Assembly (NCBI GenBank): GCA_026419775.2 | Contig: JAOPGA020001721.1 | Location: forward strand, 35,828-99,827 | Source: Acrasis kona | Lineage: Eukaryota; Heterolobosea; Eutetramitea; Acrasida; Acrasidae | DNA: 64,000 nucleotides | Direction: 5' to 3' | In this document: in pieces, positions 10,001-20,035 of the stretch | Numbering within the stretch: position 1 is the stretch's first letter | How the letters are laid out: each line of letters opens with the position of its first letter | The notes under the pieces: model-generated | The model's input: the letters and a program-made list of their open reading frames with translations, nothing else | What the model was told of the DNA's origin: nothing | Database searches by the model: none | Made by a program: the position numbers and the translations under genes

Positions 10001-10924
10001 TCACTCTTTTGAATCGTTCTTCAAACAGTCAAGCACAACTTGCCATATTTCGACCTTTGTCACAATGGCCTTGGTTTTGTTGGTCTCTACATCATCTTTA
10101 ATGTCTACGGAGACATTCAACTCGTCAATGTGAAAGTAATAAATTTTGTCTTGACACTTCTTTCTGCGGTAAGTACTTCTGGGGTCCAACCTCAGCACCT
10201 CCAGGATTGCATCTCGTACGTCGTGCCAGTCTTTGTAAAACTTCAAAGGATGTTTTGCATCATTGCAACACTCTTCTAACTGTTTTATGGCTTGTTCGGT
10301 GAAGGTGATATCCTCAATTGGCGATACTGGTGGCTGTTCTATCCATGATGGGTAACTAACATTGGGTGGTGTTACATCCACTCCTCCTCCATGAGCCGAG
10401 TTAAAATATCCTGCGGTGTCATATTGTGGAATAAAGGGTTTAATGTCTAGAACTGGTGTGCCGTCAATCAAGTCCATACCTGATAAATGCAATACTCCCT
10501 CTTTCATGTCTACGGCCTCGAGTTTAGCAAGAGTCAGACCTATGGGGTTGGGTCGGTGAGGCGTGCGACTGGCGAAAACACCTACTTTACCACCATTAAG
10601 CCTGGGTGCTCTTACTTTAGTTCTAATCTGTTTGTAGTCGTCGCCATTGTCATGAAAGTGGTATATAAGCCATAAATGTGAAAAATCTTGTAGACCATCA
10701 AGTCCATGTCCTTGTGCAAATTTACCAAAACAATTCTCAGGTGTAAGTACCAAACGGCCTTTTGATTTTGTACAAAGTGCACCTTGTCTGGGAGTAGCAT
10801 TTTTTCTAGTAAACACGGATTCGAATATACCAATTGGTTTCACGATAAGATTTGTATTGTTTGCTCCATTAACTGCATTGTTTTCCACTTCCACTTGTTC
10901 ATTTAACATGGTTGATTCACTCAT
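10001..10924 (-). CDS. TRMO: tRNA (N6-threonylcarbamoyladenosine37-N6)-methyltransferase (TRMO/TsaA family)
   Basis: A 307-aa protein with the beta-barrel TsaA/YaeB domain at residues ~28-175: an early TPRQG motif, FSHLWLIYHFH, and the signature RTPHRPNPIGLTLAKLE. These are the SAM- and tRNA-binding segments of TrmO, which methylates t6A at position 37 of ANN-decoding tRNAs. The C-terminal ~110 residues carry the DPRSTYR(R/K)K segment typical of TrmO C-terminal domains. The start codon faces the PPR start codon with only 7 nt between. An internal Met7 is an alternative start. Confidence 0.85.
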   Translation of the reverse strand: MSESTMLNEQVEVENNAVNGANNTNLIVKPIGIFESVFTRKNATPRQGALCTKSKGRLVLTPENCFGKFAQGHGLDGLQDFSHLWLIYHFHDNGDDYKQIRTKVRAPRLNGGKVGVFASRTPHRPNPIGLTLAKLEAVDMKEGVLHLSGMDLIDGTPVLDIKPFIPQYDTAGYFNSAHGGGVDVTPPNVSYPSWIEQPPVSPIEDITFTEQAIKQLEECCNDAKHPLKFYKDWHDVRDAILEVLRLDPRSTYRRKKCQDKIYYFHIDELNVSVDIKDDVETNKTKAIVTKVEIWQVVLDCLKNDSKE

Positions 10925-10931
10925 TTTTGTA

Positions 10932-12461
10932 ATGCTTAGAGCAGGGCTTCGGACAAGAACCTTGTTGCATGGAATTCATCAACATAGGGTTCTACATAAT
11001 TTGGAAAATAACATATTCAAAACAACAAGTATCGAGCAACAGTCAAAAGCATTAGGTGTCGCATCCTTCGATCATGAAGCAGAAATGGATAAAATTATAA
11101 CGTCGGAGATAGAAAATAATACAGTCGATCGCCCTAAGCAATTGCGCACAGAATTTTTGGACTCATTGTTGAGAAAATACGAAACAGAGAGAATAGATAT
11201 GATTTGGAGGGAGCTTGAGGGGTCGCTTCATTCATATGGACCAATAGAACTTACGGTTATTTACAACTTTTTCATATTAAGATTCTGGGTGAATCATTTT
11301 CACGATAAAGCGATCGCTCTCTTTGAGGAAATGAGACAGCCGAGTTCAATTTTTAAGCCTAACATTTACACATTTACTGTAATGATACAGATGTACTTTC
11401 GGTACGGTAAATATCAACCGGGATGGAAATTATTTAACGAGCTCATGAAATCGGAAACCCACATTGACCAAACACTTTTTTCGGTAATATTACAGCACTT
11501 TTTCGAAACGGAACAGACAGAAGAATACCTTACACTTTATCAACGATTCACAAAGAATGGATTATTGAGGCCTACCATTTTTGAACTTACGAACTTGATG
11601 AGGGTATATCTTCAGATGGGACAATATGACACAGCAATCAGAGTGATGGACCAAATGCATGAGATCATGACGGTGGACGGCTACGCCATTATACATTGTA
11701 TCAAGGGATTAATCAAAGCTGATTTAATGGACATGGCCAGCGACGTTATATACAAGATGCATGCCGTTTACAAAGTGAAGCCAACCAATGTTTTCTTGAG
11801 TGTCCTGTGTACGGAGATGGTAAAGAGGGAACGTGTAAAGAGAGCTCTTCAATTGTATTACTATTATGTGGAGGAGAAGAAAATTAAACCTAATGGAATG
11901 ACTTGCATGACTTTATTTAGTGCTATTTTTAAACAAAAAGAATATGAAACAGCTATAAAACTTTATAACCATGTAACTCATTTTGGTAAAATGGACAGTG
12001 TGTTCTATGCGTACATTATGATAACTTTTTACAGACATTATCTTCCTGGATTGGCCAAGAGGGTCATGAAGGATATAAAAAATGCGGGTATTACACTCCA
12101 ACACAGAGAAGTAGACGCCGCATTCTTGGGAACTCATCCTCGCTTCAAGTACGACATCCTCAGTCAAATGTTTGATGACTTTACCGAACTTGGTATTAAT
12201 TATGATGAATGGCTTGAGTGGTACGGGTTCATGAATCGTGAAGTTTTTAGGAGACAAATGTTAGCGGAGTTTAATAATAGACAAGAGAATCAAAATGAAA
12301 CTCCGGAGATGGAGCATTCTTCGGAGAGGCAAATGGAAGAAGTAGACAACTTTGGTTTGTTGGAAGAGGAAATCCGAAGGCAACAGGAGGAAGAGATAGA
12401 TGATGATAACTGGGAAGACGAGATTTTTGACATTGACCTTAAAATAAATAAAAATAAATAA
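10932..12461 (+). CDS. Pentatricopeptide-repeat (PPR) protein, probably mitochondrial
   Basis: A 509-aa protein from ATG 10932; the longer frame from 10857 would overlap the TRMO coding sequence. The N-terminus MLRAGLRTRTLLHGIHQHR is basic and lacks acidic residues, as in mitochondrial presequences. Residues ~100-400 hold about eight to nine 35-aa helical-pair repeats, for example NIYTFTVMIQMYFRYGKYQP and FELTNLMRVYLQMGQYDTAI. The C-terminus is acidic (EEEIRRQQEEEIDDDN). PPR proteins bind organellar RNA one base per repeat; the target is unknown. The stop lies within overlapping AATAAA signals. Confidence 0.85.
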   Translation: MLRAGLRTRTLLHGIHQHRVLHNLENNIFKTTSIEQQSKALGVASFDHEAEMDKIITSEIENNTVDRPKQLRTEFLDSLLRKYETERIDMIWRELEGSLHSYGPIELTVIYNFFILRFWVNHFHDKAIALFEEMRQPSSIFKPNIYTFTVMIQMYFRYGKYQPGWKLFNELMKSETHIDQTLFSVILQHFFETEQTEEYLTLYQRFTKNGLLRPTIFELTNLMRVYLQMGQYDTAIRVMDQMHEIMTVDGYAIIHCIKGLIKADLMDMASDVIYKMHAVYKVKPTNVFLSVLCTEMVKRERVKRALQLYYYYVEEKKIKPNGMTCMTLFSAIFKQKEYETAIKLYNHVTHFGKMDSVFYAYIMITFYRHYLPGLAKRVMKDIKNAGITLQHREVDAAFLGTHPRFKYDILSQMFDDFTELGINYDEWLEWYGFMNREVFRRQMLAEFNNRQENQNETPEMEHSSERQMEEVDNFGLLEEEIRRQQEEEIDDDNWEDEIFDIDLKINKNK

Positions 12462-12745
12462 AAAATTGTAAAATTTTTTCTTAATTAGTATGTTTAAAAA
12501 AAGTTCATCACTACTAAAACAAGAATTACCAACGACTGGAAATGGTAGCGGATTAATTGCTTGTTACCACTCAACGGAGTCATANGTATCAGTGTTCGTG
12601 CTATCATGTACTGCACTTTACTGTACACTATGTGTTCCGCAACCGTCCGTGACGTCACGTGTTGTAACTACTATTTATATCCTTTTTAATTTTTAGACAT
12701 TTAATGTCGTATGTGTGAGTTTACCACAATTGATAGAAAAATATA

Positions 12746-13802
12746 ATGGAAGACTCGGACTCTGACGGAACATTCGATGCCGGAGATGTGTACAACGAGT
12801 CCTCAGACAGTGATCGAGAGGTTAGGCCCAAAAAGACTTCCCCAGTACGTAGACCGAAAAAGGGCACAATGGCACCTGCACCAGGCACTCTGAGAAGTCA
12901 TACACCCACAAGAAGAAAAAATGCAGGAGACCGCGAGACTAAAGGGGGTCGAAATAGACATACTTTTACGGAAAGTGAGGACGAGAGGCTTCTTGAAGCT
13001 GTGAAAACGCAAGTTAGAGTTGACGGAACTATAAAGTGGAAAGAGGTTGCACAAGTGGTTAACAAACGATTGACCTTTAAACAATGTCTTCAGGTAAGTG
13101 CATCAAATTTTAACATTACTGATCACCCACCAGCATTACAACCGTGTTATTTTATGTAAAAAGGGAGTAAGAATGACTGATGACGAGCTTATAGAACTTT
13201 ATCACTATGTGAAGCAGCACAATGAAAAGATGAGTTACATTTCGAAGTCGTACTACGACTGCTACTATCCAGACAACCAACTCAGATACTATTACAAGAG
13301 GCATATTAAGGACAACAAACAGTTAAAGGTCCGGTACGACAAGATGACGCAGGAGGAATTGGACGTAATCATACAAGTCAACCAAAAGTCAAGATTAGAG
13401 AGTCTACGAGGCGAAGGTGCTGGTGCAAACACACAAGACCCTGTTAAACAGGACCCGAGTACAGAAGAGCAGCCCGAACAGAGCGAAAAGGTGGAGATCG
13501 TCATTAAGAAAGAAAGTGATGAGATTAAACCACAGTCAGTAGAGACAAAAATACACCAAACAGAGGGTACGGAGGAGACAAAAGATGCAATTGATATCGA
13601 TGCCGAGGCTCTAAACAATTTCACACTATTTTGTACGTACGTGTGCGAGAGCACTGATAAGAGATCAAGAGAGGATACTGAAAGCATAAAGGACGAACCA
13701 CCAACAAAAATACAAAAGAAAACAAATGATGTACACGATTTGGAACCAAGAAGACTTTTAAGGTCCAACTCAAATAACAGATTAATAAATGAAATACGGT
13801 AA
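12746..13802 (+). CDS. Two-repeat Myb/SANT DNA-binding protein
   Basis: Exons 12746-13093 and 13134-13802 across a 40-nt intron give 338 aa. The joined sequence reads TFKQCLQ-HYNRVILCKKGV, a textbook Myb repeat end and linker, which fixes the acceptor at 13133. Repeat 1 is about residues 70-125 (RHTFTESEDERLLEAV...KWKEVAQVV) and repeat 2 about 128-185. The N-terminal 65 residues are acidic then basic; the C-terminal 120 are charged and disordered, with an NLS-like PPTKIQKK. The stop overlaps AATAAA. Likely a transcription factor; the regulon is unknown. Confidence 0.8.
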
Positions 13803-14185
13803 ATAAAAAGTAAATAGATTCTATAAAGACTGCTTTCACTGTATAAAGTATTACGCTGTATAATTGTAATTTTGGTGGTTGGCCTGACAAATGACACATT
13901 CGGACAAATCTCTGAGGTTGCCCCGTGGTTAATATTGTTGCACAAAGAAAATCAATGATGCTCTCAGAAAAACAATTATTCAAGGTTGGACAACAAAGAA
14001 GTGCAATATACTTAATTGTTTATTGATGCGTCTTCTTCTTTGGAACGTTCACAGGAGATAGATAAGCTTTCAAACTTGTCATAGTGCAAATCCAGTTTTG
14101 TACTTGTTGGTTTTATGCGTCCGACCAACACACGGTTCCGGACATAAAACTCCCTTCCAATTTGCTATTGTAAACATATTCACAC
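13803..14185. other. Intergenic stretch upstream of the SLC35F6 gene
   Basis: Holds the Myb gene 3' end and the transporter promoter region. No separate gene is supported; minus-strand open frames extending from here are antisense to transporter exons. Confidence 0.5.
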
Positions 14186-15506
14186 ATGCTCGCTGGTCTA
14201 ATCACCTTCTTACTGGCGATTGCCATGTTATTGACCGGTACCATGAACACGCTCTGTATGTTATTTTTATTTTCAAGTAGCTCATATGTATAGCTGGAAA
14301 GTATTCAGATTTGAGAGTTGTGAAGGGGACAGGTGATGGTCCACCAACAAATTTTGAACATCCTTTGTACGTATTAATTTAATTACGACTCTTAATAACT
14401 TATTAAAGTTACCAAACGGGCGCGATGTTTATTGGAGAGCTATCATGTCTCTTCGTCTACTTTTTTACTCTTACAGCCGCGTATAAATTTCTAAAAAGCA
14501 AATTATTAGGATTGTTTTCAAAAAGCAAAGATCCAATACAAACAGCAACACACACTGGATTAGACACACACCAATACATTAATGAAAGCCAAGAAAACAT
14601 TTCTTTACTACAAGAAAATCCAGCCAAGGGGCTAAATGAAGAGGTGGTTACCAACCAGAGATACACTAATCGTAAGTCGTAACTTTTAATCATTAATCAA
14701 CCTTCATAGCATTGTTGTTCCTTATACCCGCCGCATGCGATCTTGGAGGGACCACATTAATGAACTTGGGATTAATTTTTACATATGCAAGCGTTTTTCA
14801 AATGTTGAGAGGGATACTTGTTGTATTCAATGCCATTCTTGCCGTTATATTTTTGAAACAAAAGCTCTTCTGGCATCACTGGGGAGGGATTCTTCTAATT
14901 ACCATTGGAACTGGAATGGTGGGTCTAAGTAGCTTCTTAAATAAAAACAACGCAAATGCTCCAAAAAATCCTACTTTAGGAAACATTTTAGTAATTTGTG
15001 CACAATTCTTTGCTGCTGTTCAATGTGTGGTTGAAGAGGCCATTCTTAATAAATATCCCGCGCAACCTCTACAAGTTGTCGGTTATGAAGGTTTTTGGGG
15101 TTTGTGTCTTGTTACTATTGTGTTATTTATTTTATACTTTATTCCTGGTAGTGATGCAGGTAGCGTCGAGAATTTTGTGTATGCGACTGCACAGGTCGGA
15201 AGAGACTGGAAGTTATTATTGGCAACAATTGGCAGTATTGTCAGTATTGCATTCTTCAACTTTTTTGGTATTACAATCACACAAAGAATATCTTCAACCA
15301 CCAGATCTGCAATTGACAGCTGTAGGACATTGTTTATTTGGGTTGTCAGTCTGATCATTGGTTGGGAAGTGTTTGATTGGCTGCAATTAGGTGGTTTCGC
15401 TGTTCTTGTTGTTGGAACATTTATCTTCAATGAAGTTATTCGCATTCCATATTATCACCAATGGTACTTGAGGAGGAAGGCTCAAACAGAAGAACAAAAG
15501 AAATAA
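14186..15506 (+). CDS. SLC35F6-type membrane transporter (drug/metabolite transporter superfamily)
   Basis: Exons 14186-14255, 14294-14366, 14409-14671 and 14710-15506, with introns of 38, 42 and 38 nt, give 400 aa, close to the ~371 aa of animal SLC35F6. Diagnostic stretches appear in order: NTLSGKYSD (TM1 end), NFEHPFYQTGAMFIGE, PAACDLGGTT, FQMLRGILVVFNAILAV, GYEGFWG, IAFFNFFGITIT and STTRSAIDSCRT. About ten TM helices are present. Family members lie in lysosomal or mitochondrial membranes; the substrate is uncertain. The first two exons are short and were found by matching the family. The stop lies in AATAAA. Confidence 0.88.
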
Positions 15507-15679
15507 ACTCTTTTTTAAGAACATTGTTATTTAAAAACATTCGATCATTGTTCCGTCTTCTTCTGCTATTAAGTTAAAACATGAATGTTTGTTTAATTCT
15601 GAAACAGGCTGTACTTGGAAATTACCGCGATGAAGGGAGGTTGACCGACTATTGTTTATATAAACCAAACCGTTACACA

Positions 15680-18600
15680 ATGTCTGCGAAGTACTATACT
15701 TCGAACACATCAGCTGTAATACCGCCCTTTATTGATGCTACAAAAGGACGAGAGGATTTGATCGATTCTGAATTCACACCGAAACCAAATCGCACGGGCG
15801 GTTCGTATGGATTTGATTCTGCTCAGAGTTCTCAGAAGTTAAATTTCGAATTCTCTCCGATCGAGAAGGATATGAACAGCACTACAAATAGCTCGTTCAC
15901 GATTGAAGTTAACCACGACGTTCTTCTGGATGAGGAGTCCCCAAGATTAAAATCATCAAAAAGTAACCCAGCCCCAAAACAACAAAACTTGAGTTACAAA
16001 TCGGATAATATGATGAGGCGATCTCCTGGACTTCCATCCGCAGCTACACGCATGTCTAGCTCTACAAACAAATCTGTACTACCGGCTGGTACTCAAGTGA
16101 CTGTTACAAAAACTGTAACAAGCTATGAGAAAACGACCACACAGACTGGAGAACCTGTTTTGTATGAGGATGTTGCCGGGTCTCCTCTAAAAAGTTCTCT
16201 CTCCAACTCACAAAGGTCCTCACCTCGGTCTGGACAGACAACTGCAAGAAGCATTTCTGAATCTGACACAATACTGTCACCGCCTAGATTGTACGCGAAG
16301 AGAGACTTGCACGAGATGAATTCTCAAGTCGACAGAATACTCAAGCGTAGAGCTGAGAGAGCAAATAGCGTGCTGCAACAATCACAAAATCCCGAATCAA
16401 AATCACGCACAGTTCATAACACCGTTGAGTCTAATTCTAGGAGCGACGAATTTGTTGAGGAAAACAAAAGTGCCGACAGAACAGAACAAGACAGGAGGTT
16501 CAAAGATTCGAGGCAAGTCAATTCAGAGCGCTTTCAACAAACAAGTCCCAACGATTATGACAACCGTAGGGGCCACAATGAAGAACGATCCAGCGTAGTA
16601 ACAACCAAGAAAACAACAGAGCATTCTTTATCAAACCAGTCTTATCCAACACCTCCCACTAGAGACCGTAATGTACATATACCAAACCTAGATGTAGATA
16701 AAATTCAACGCGGTGGACATAAAGAGGTTTCACATGACCGTAAGGACGATTCAATAGGATCTGTTGACGAAGATGACATTTTACAATCTTTCCTCTCCAC
16801 ACCCGATTCAAAATCTGATCGTGACTATGTACCTCAGAATAATGTTTACAAAAACCAAACCACACGATCTCCCAGGAATGATGTCAGACAATCAAGTCAC
16901 CAAAACATCCACTCCCCTAACGAAGAAGACATTCAATATGAATCATATCGCGAAACTTTTAAATCAAGCAGTAACAGAGCCTCACCTAGGGATCAATACG
17001 AAACAAGATATCAACAAAAACCACCAAGCAACAGAAGCTCCCCAAGAGAGTTAGCATACGAAAGATCACAAACCAGATCAAGAGATAGAAGCAACATTAG
17101 TTCACCAAGAGAACAATTCCACGAAAGACATCAAACAAGATCAATGGACAGAAATTCACCCGGAAGATCCAACATGGATCGTTTCAGAGGAGAGTCACCC
17201 AGAAAAGACATTGATTTCCACAAGAATCATTCCGAACATAATGTGACTGACAGTGATAGGTATCAAGAATACAGAACAACAGAACAACAACAACAACAAC
17301 CCATTGGATCCACATATGAAGAATACCGAAGGACAACAACCAAAACAAATCATCCCTCCAAACCCATGAATGATTTCATCAACCAAGCAGAATCATACCA
17401 AACCACATTTAATCCTTCACCAATGGACCAATATCACATTAGAATCGACAAACCACCAAGTAACAAATCTTCACCAAGAGATCAACAATTCGACACGAAT
17501 CGTCAATCAAGGTCATCAAGTACCAAAAGTTCACCAAGGGATCACCACAACAAACAAGAACAATACCAAAGTAACAAACCACCAAGCAACAGAAATTCAC
17601 CAAGAGATCAACATTCAAGATCATCAAGCAACAGAAATTCACCAAGAGACTTTCAACAACAATTCGAAATGAAAAATCAATCAAGATCATCGAGCAACAG
17701 AAATTCACCACGTGACATTAATCGAATGAGAATTTCACCAAGAGATCAAGAATTTCAAAATGCGAATGAAAGATCACATCATTTCGAATCATCATCATCA
17801 CCACTCACTTCCAATCAACAACAATCACGCGACCATGATCAATATGATTACGATGATCGTTATAGAGATTCTAAATCTACATTACATCCATTCGAAAAGG
17901 ATTATAAAAATCAATCTTCATCTCATCAACAACATGGTTACGAAAGACGATCATCTCCCGAATATCACAAACATGCATCTTCATCAGATTACAATGATTC
18001 AAATCATCATTATTCAAATCACCCATTCAGAAACAAATCATCATCATCATCATCTCCAAGATTCAACAATAACCAATATTATCAACAACAATATAATGAC
18101 ATTGAAGATGACGATGGTTATTATCGATCCATAACAACAATTACAGAAAAGAAAACAACCACGACGACCAATTCGAATTCTCCTCGAAATTCATCTGCTA
18201 CATCTTTTGATTTTTATAAAAATAATCAATCGAGTCCAATCATCAACGTCAATAATAACCAAAAGAGAATCCAAACGAAAAGTAATAACGAACCAATTGA
18301 CGATCGCTATGATTCAGATTTGAACATTTTTAATGAATTTTTAAACATGTCCACTTCTCCAATACCATCCAGACAAGCCCCACCTCCACCACCACCATCT
18401 TCATCCGATACTTTCAAATCAAGACAAGAATCTTCATTTTCTACACCCATCGGTAATACAAGTGCTCATCATGGTAATATCAGTGGTGGTGGTGGTGGTA
18501 GAAAAAATAGAAGCGTGACTTTTGATGACGATAGTTTATTATCATCATCATCATCATCTAACATTATAAATAACGAACAAGCGAACGATGACCAAGATGG

Positions 18601-20026
18601 AAGCGACTCTAGTTTGGAATACTTTTTGAATAACTTTGGATCCAAAAAATCAACGAGTACTCCTGTAGCGTCATCTAGTAGGTCGAGTAAAAATGGTACT
18701 AGGTATGATGTACCTAGTCCAATTGATTACAAATCACGACCGCGGTCATCTAATGACCAATCGTTATCGTTGATGAGCACAAATAACTCTTCGGTTCTTT
18801 CATCTCGTTCATCAAGATGCATCGTTGCAGATATGAGTCCATATTCGATGCTCCTTACGAATCAACCGCTCGCGAGAATTCCACCTCATTTTTATACGGT
18901 TGATACGGAATCAGCTGCCATCTACATTAGTAAAATAATGAACAATGACAACGCTAATGAACAAGAAGAGAAGGATAATCAACAAGAAGGCTCATCTTTG
19001 AAGCTAACTCCTTCGAGAGTTAATCAATTCAAAGCCAGAGAGTTGGTTTCGAAGGAAACGTTACGTTTGTTAACCAATGGAGTAACTGGTGGTAATTTCT
19101 TTGGTTCTTCTGCTAGTACCAGAAAGGTTAGGCGCCCACAAACGCCCAATTCTAGATCAGATATTCACAATGATAGTAAATCGACACAGCCACCTGGTTC
19201 TCCAGTCACAGATGATTTTAATAGCGAATTGGAGGATTTGACGGATAGCGAAGTTGATGTAAAGACGAGTGGAGGTGGTGCACATAATGTTTCTATTAGC
19301 ATCGAATCGGCAGAGGAAAGAGAGAGAAAGACGCATGCCATAAGGAACCAAACCATGTCGCTTCCTTCTTATGGAGCTACTGGTGCTTCTCCTATATTGA
19401 ATAATACTGGAAATTTTGTAAATTCTTCTCCAATAAATAATAGGGTATCTTCCGGAGGTGGAAGTACTGCTAAATTAAAAAGAGTGCTGGCAATGTTCGA
19501 ATCTCCTCATAATAATGTCCTTGTTGATAATAAACATGAAGGTGGCGTTCGTCCGACCATCAAAATTGCGTTGCAAGATGACTTCTTTGAAGCAGCAGAT
19601 AGCGTGCAATTGTTTTCTATACACTTGAAGGACGAAAAGCATTGCTATGATGTTGTGGATAAGAGCCAGGCTGTATATAAGAATACCAAGAGAGGTTCCT
19701 CTCATAGAAGGTTTGTACATTTAGATGTAAAGAAGGGAACTTTACACTGGGCAACGAGCGAAAGGAATAGAAATGCCATTAGTAGTGCTAGGACCATTAG
19801 TTTGAAACGAATTACGAATTTGAAGTTTTTGGAAATGACTTCAAAGGAGGCTGCACAATTGGGTGTCAAGATTAACTCATCAAATCCTACCAAAGCCTAC
19901 TATGGTGTTGTGATAACGGGTGCCGAAAGACCTCTAGAGATTATTTTCGATTTGGAAGTTCAGGTTGCATGTGCGTGGGTTGCTGGATTGGTTTTGGCTA
20001 AAAGATTTGCATCAAACAATCAATGA
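15680..20026 (+). CDS. Giant Ser/Pro/Arg-rich disordered protein with C-terminal PH-like domain
   Basis: About 1,448 aa from ATG 15680 (MSAKYYTSN); an in-frame ATG at 15581 exists, but a TATATAAA at about 15657 lies between. Residues ~450-740 hold roughly 15 to 20 short S-(N/S)-(R/K)-x-S-P-R-(D/E) units, then Asn-, His- and Ser-rich runs and a poly-Pro stretch. The last ~150 residues fold differently: VQLFSIHLKDEKHCYDVV through RRFVHLDVKKGTLHWATSER to EIIFDLEVQVACAWVAGL, resembling a PLC-type PH domain. It is probably a phosphorylation-regulated scaffold at membranes or the cytoskeleton. No known full-length homolog is recognised. Confidence 0.75.
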   Translation: MSAKYYTSNTSAVIPPFIDATKGREDLIDSEFTPKPNRTGGSYGFDSAQSSQKLNFEFSPIEKDMNSTTNSSFTIEVNHDVLLDEESPRLKSSKSNPAPKQQNLSYKSDNMMRRSPGLPSAATRMSSSTNKSVLPAGTQVTVTKTVTSYEKTTTQTGEPVLYEDVAGSPLKSSLSNSQRSSPRSGQTTARSISESDTILSPPRLYAKRDLHEMNSQVDRILKRRAERANSVLQQSQNPESKSRTVHNTVESNSRSDEFVEENKSADRTEQDRRFKDSRQVNSERFQQTSPNDYDNRRGHNEERSSVVTTKKTTEHSLSNQSYPTPPTRDRNVHIPNLDVDKIQRGGHKEVSHDRKDDSIGSVDEDDILQSFLSTPDSKSDRDYVPQNNVYKNQTTRSPRNDVRQSSHQNIHSPNEEDIQYESYRETFKSSSNRASPRDQYETRYQQKPPSNRSSPRELAYERSQTRSRDRSNISSPREQFHERHQTRSMDRNSPGRSNMDRFRGESPRKDIDFHKNHSEHNVTDSDRYQEYRTTEQQQQQPIGSTYEEYRRTTTKTNHPSKPMNDFINQAESYQTTFNPSPMDQYHIRIDKPPSNKSSPRDQQFDTNRQSRSSSTKSSPRDHHNKQEQYQSNKPPSNRNSPRDQHSRSSSNRNSPRDFQQQFEMKNQSRSSSNRNSPRDINRMRISPRDQEFQNANERSHHFESSSSPLTSNQQQSRDHDQYDYDDRYRDSKSTLHPFEKDYKNQSSSHQQHGYERRSSPEYHKHASSSDYNDSNHHYSNHPFRNKSSSSSSPRFNNNQYYQQQYNDIEDDDGYYRSITTITEKKTTTTTNSNSPRNSSATSFDFYKNNQSSPIINVNNNQKRIQTKSNNEPIDDRYDSDLNIFNEFLNMSTSPIPSRQAPPPPPPSSSDTFKSRQESSFSTPIGNTSAHHGNISGGGGGRKNRSVTFDDDSLLSSSSSSNIINNEQANDDQDGSDSSLEYFLNNFGSKKSTSTPVASSSRSSKNGTRYDVPSPIDYKSRPRSSNDQSLSLMSTNNSSVLSSRSSRCIVADMSPYSMLLTNQPLARIPPHFYTVDTESAAIYISKIMNNDNANEQEEKDNQQEGSSLKLTPSRVNQFKARELVSKETLRLLTNGVTGGNFFGSSASTRKVRRPQTPNSRSDIHNDSKSTQPPGSPVTDDFNSELEDLTDSEVDVKTSGGGAHNVSISIESAEERERKTHAIRNQTMSLPSYGATGASPILNNTGNFVNSSPINNRVSSGGGSTAKLKRVLAMFESPHNNVLVDNKHEGGVRPTIKIALQDDFFEAADSVQLFSIHLKDEKHCYDVVDKSQAVYKNTKRGSSHRRFVHLDVKKGTLHWATSERNRNAISSARTISLKRITNLKFLEMTSKEAAQLGVKINSSNPTKAYYGVVITGAERPLEIIFDLEVQVACAWVAGLVLAKRFASNNQ
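17020..17720 (+). repeat. Degenerate tandem coding repeats (Ser-Pro-Arg-Asp units)
   Basis: Repeated AGCAACAGAAATTCACCAAG-type blocks encode SNRNSPRD units inside the giant disordered protein. Unit spacing is irregular (about 45-110 nt), and identity is highest at 17580-17710. Confidence 0.75.
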
Positions 20027-20035
20027 TTAAAATAT

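Noticed and set aside
12490-12696. A 68-aa frame between the PPR and Myb genes
   Set aside because: It includes an unresolved N, has no motif and lies in a short intergenic region.
14012-14410. A minus-strand multi-exon gene (open frames RNRVLVGRIKPTST and SVFMVPVNNMAIAS)
   Set aside because: The plus strand here encodes exons 1-2 of the SLC35F6-type transporter (NTLSGKYSD, NFEHPFYQTGAMFIGE), which fit the family exactly; the minus frames are antisense shadows.
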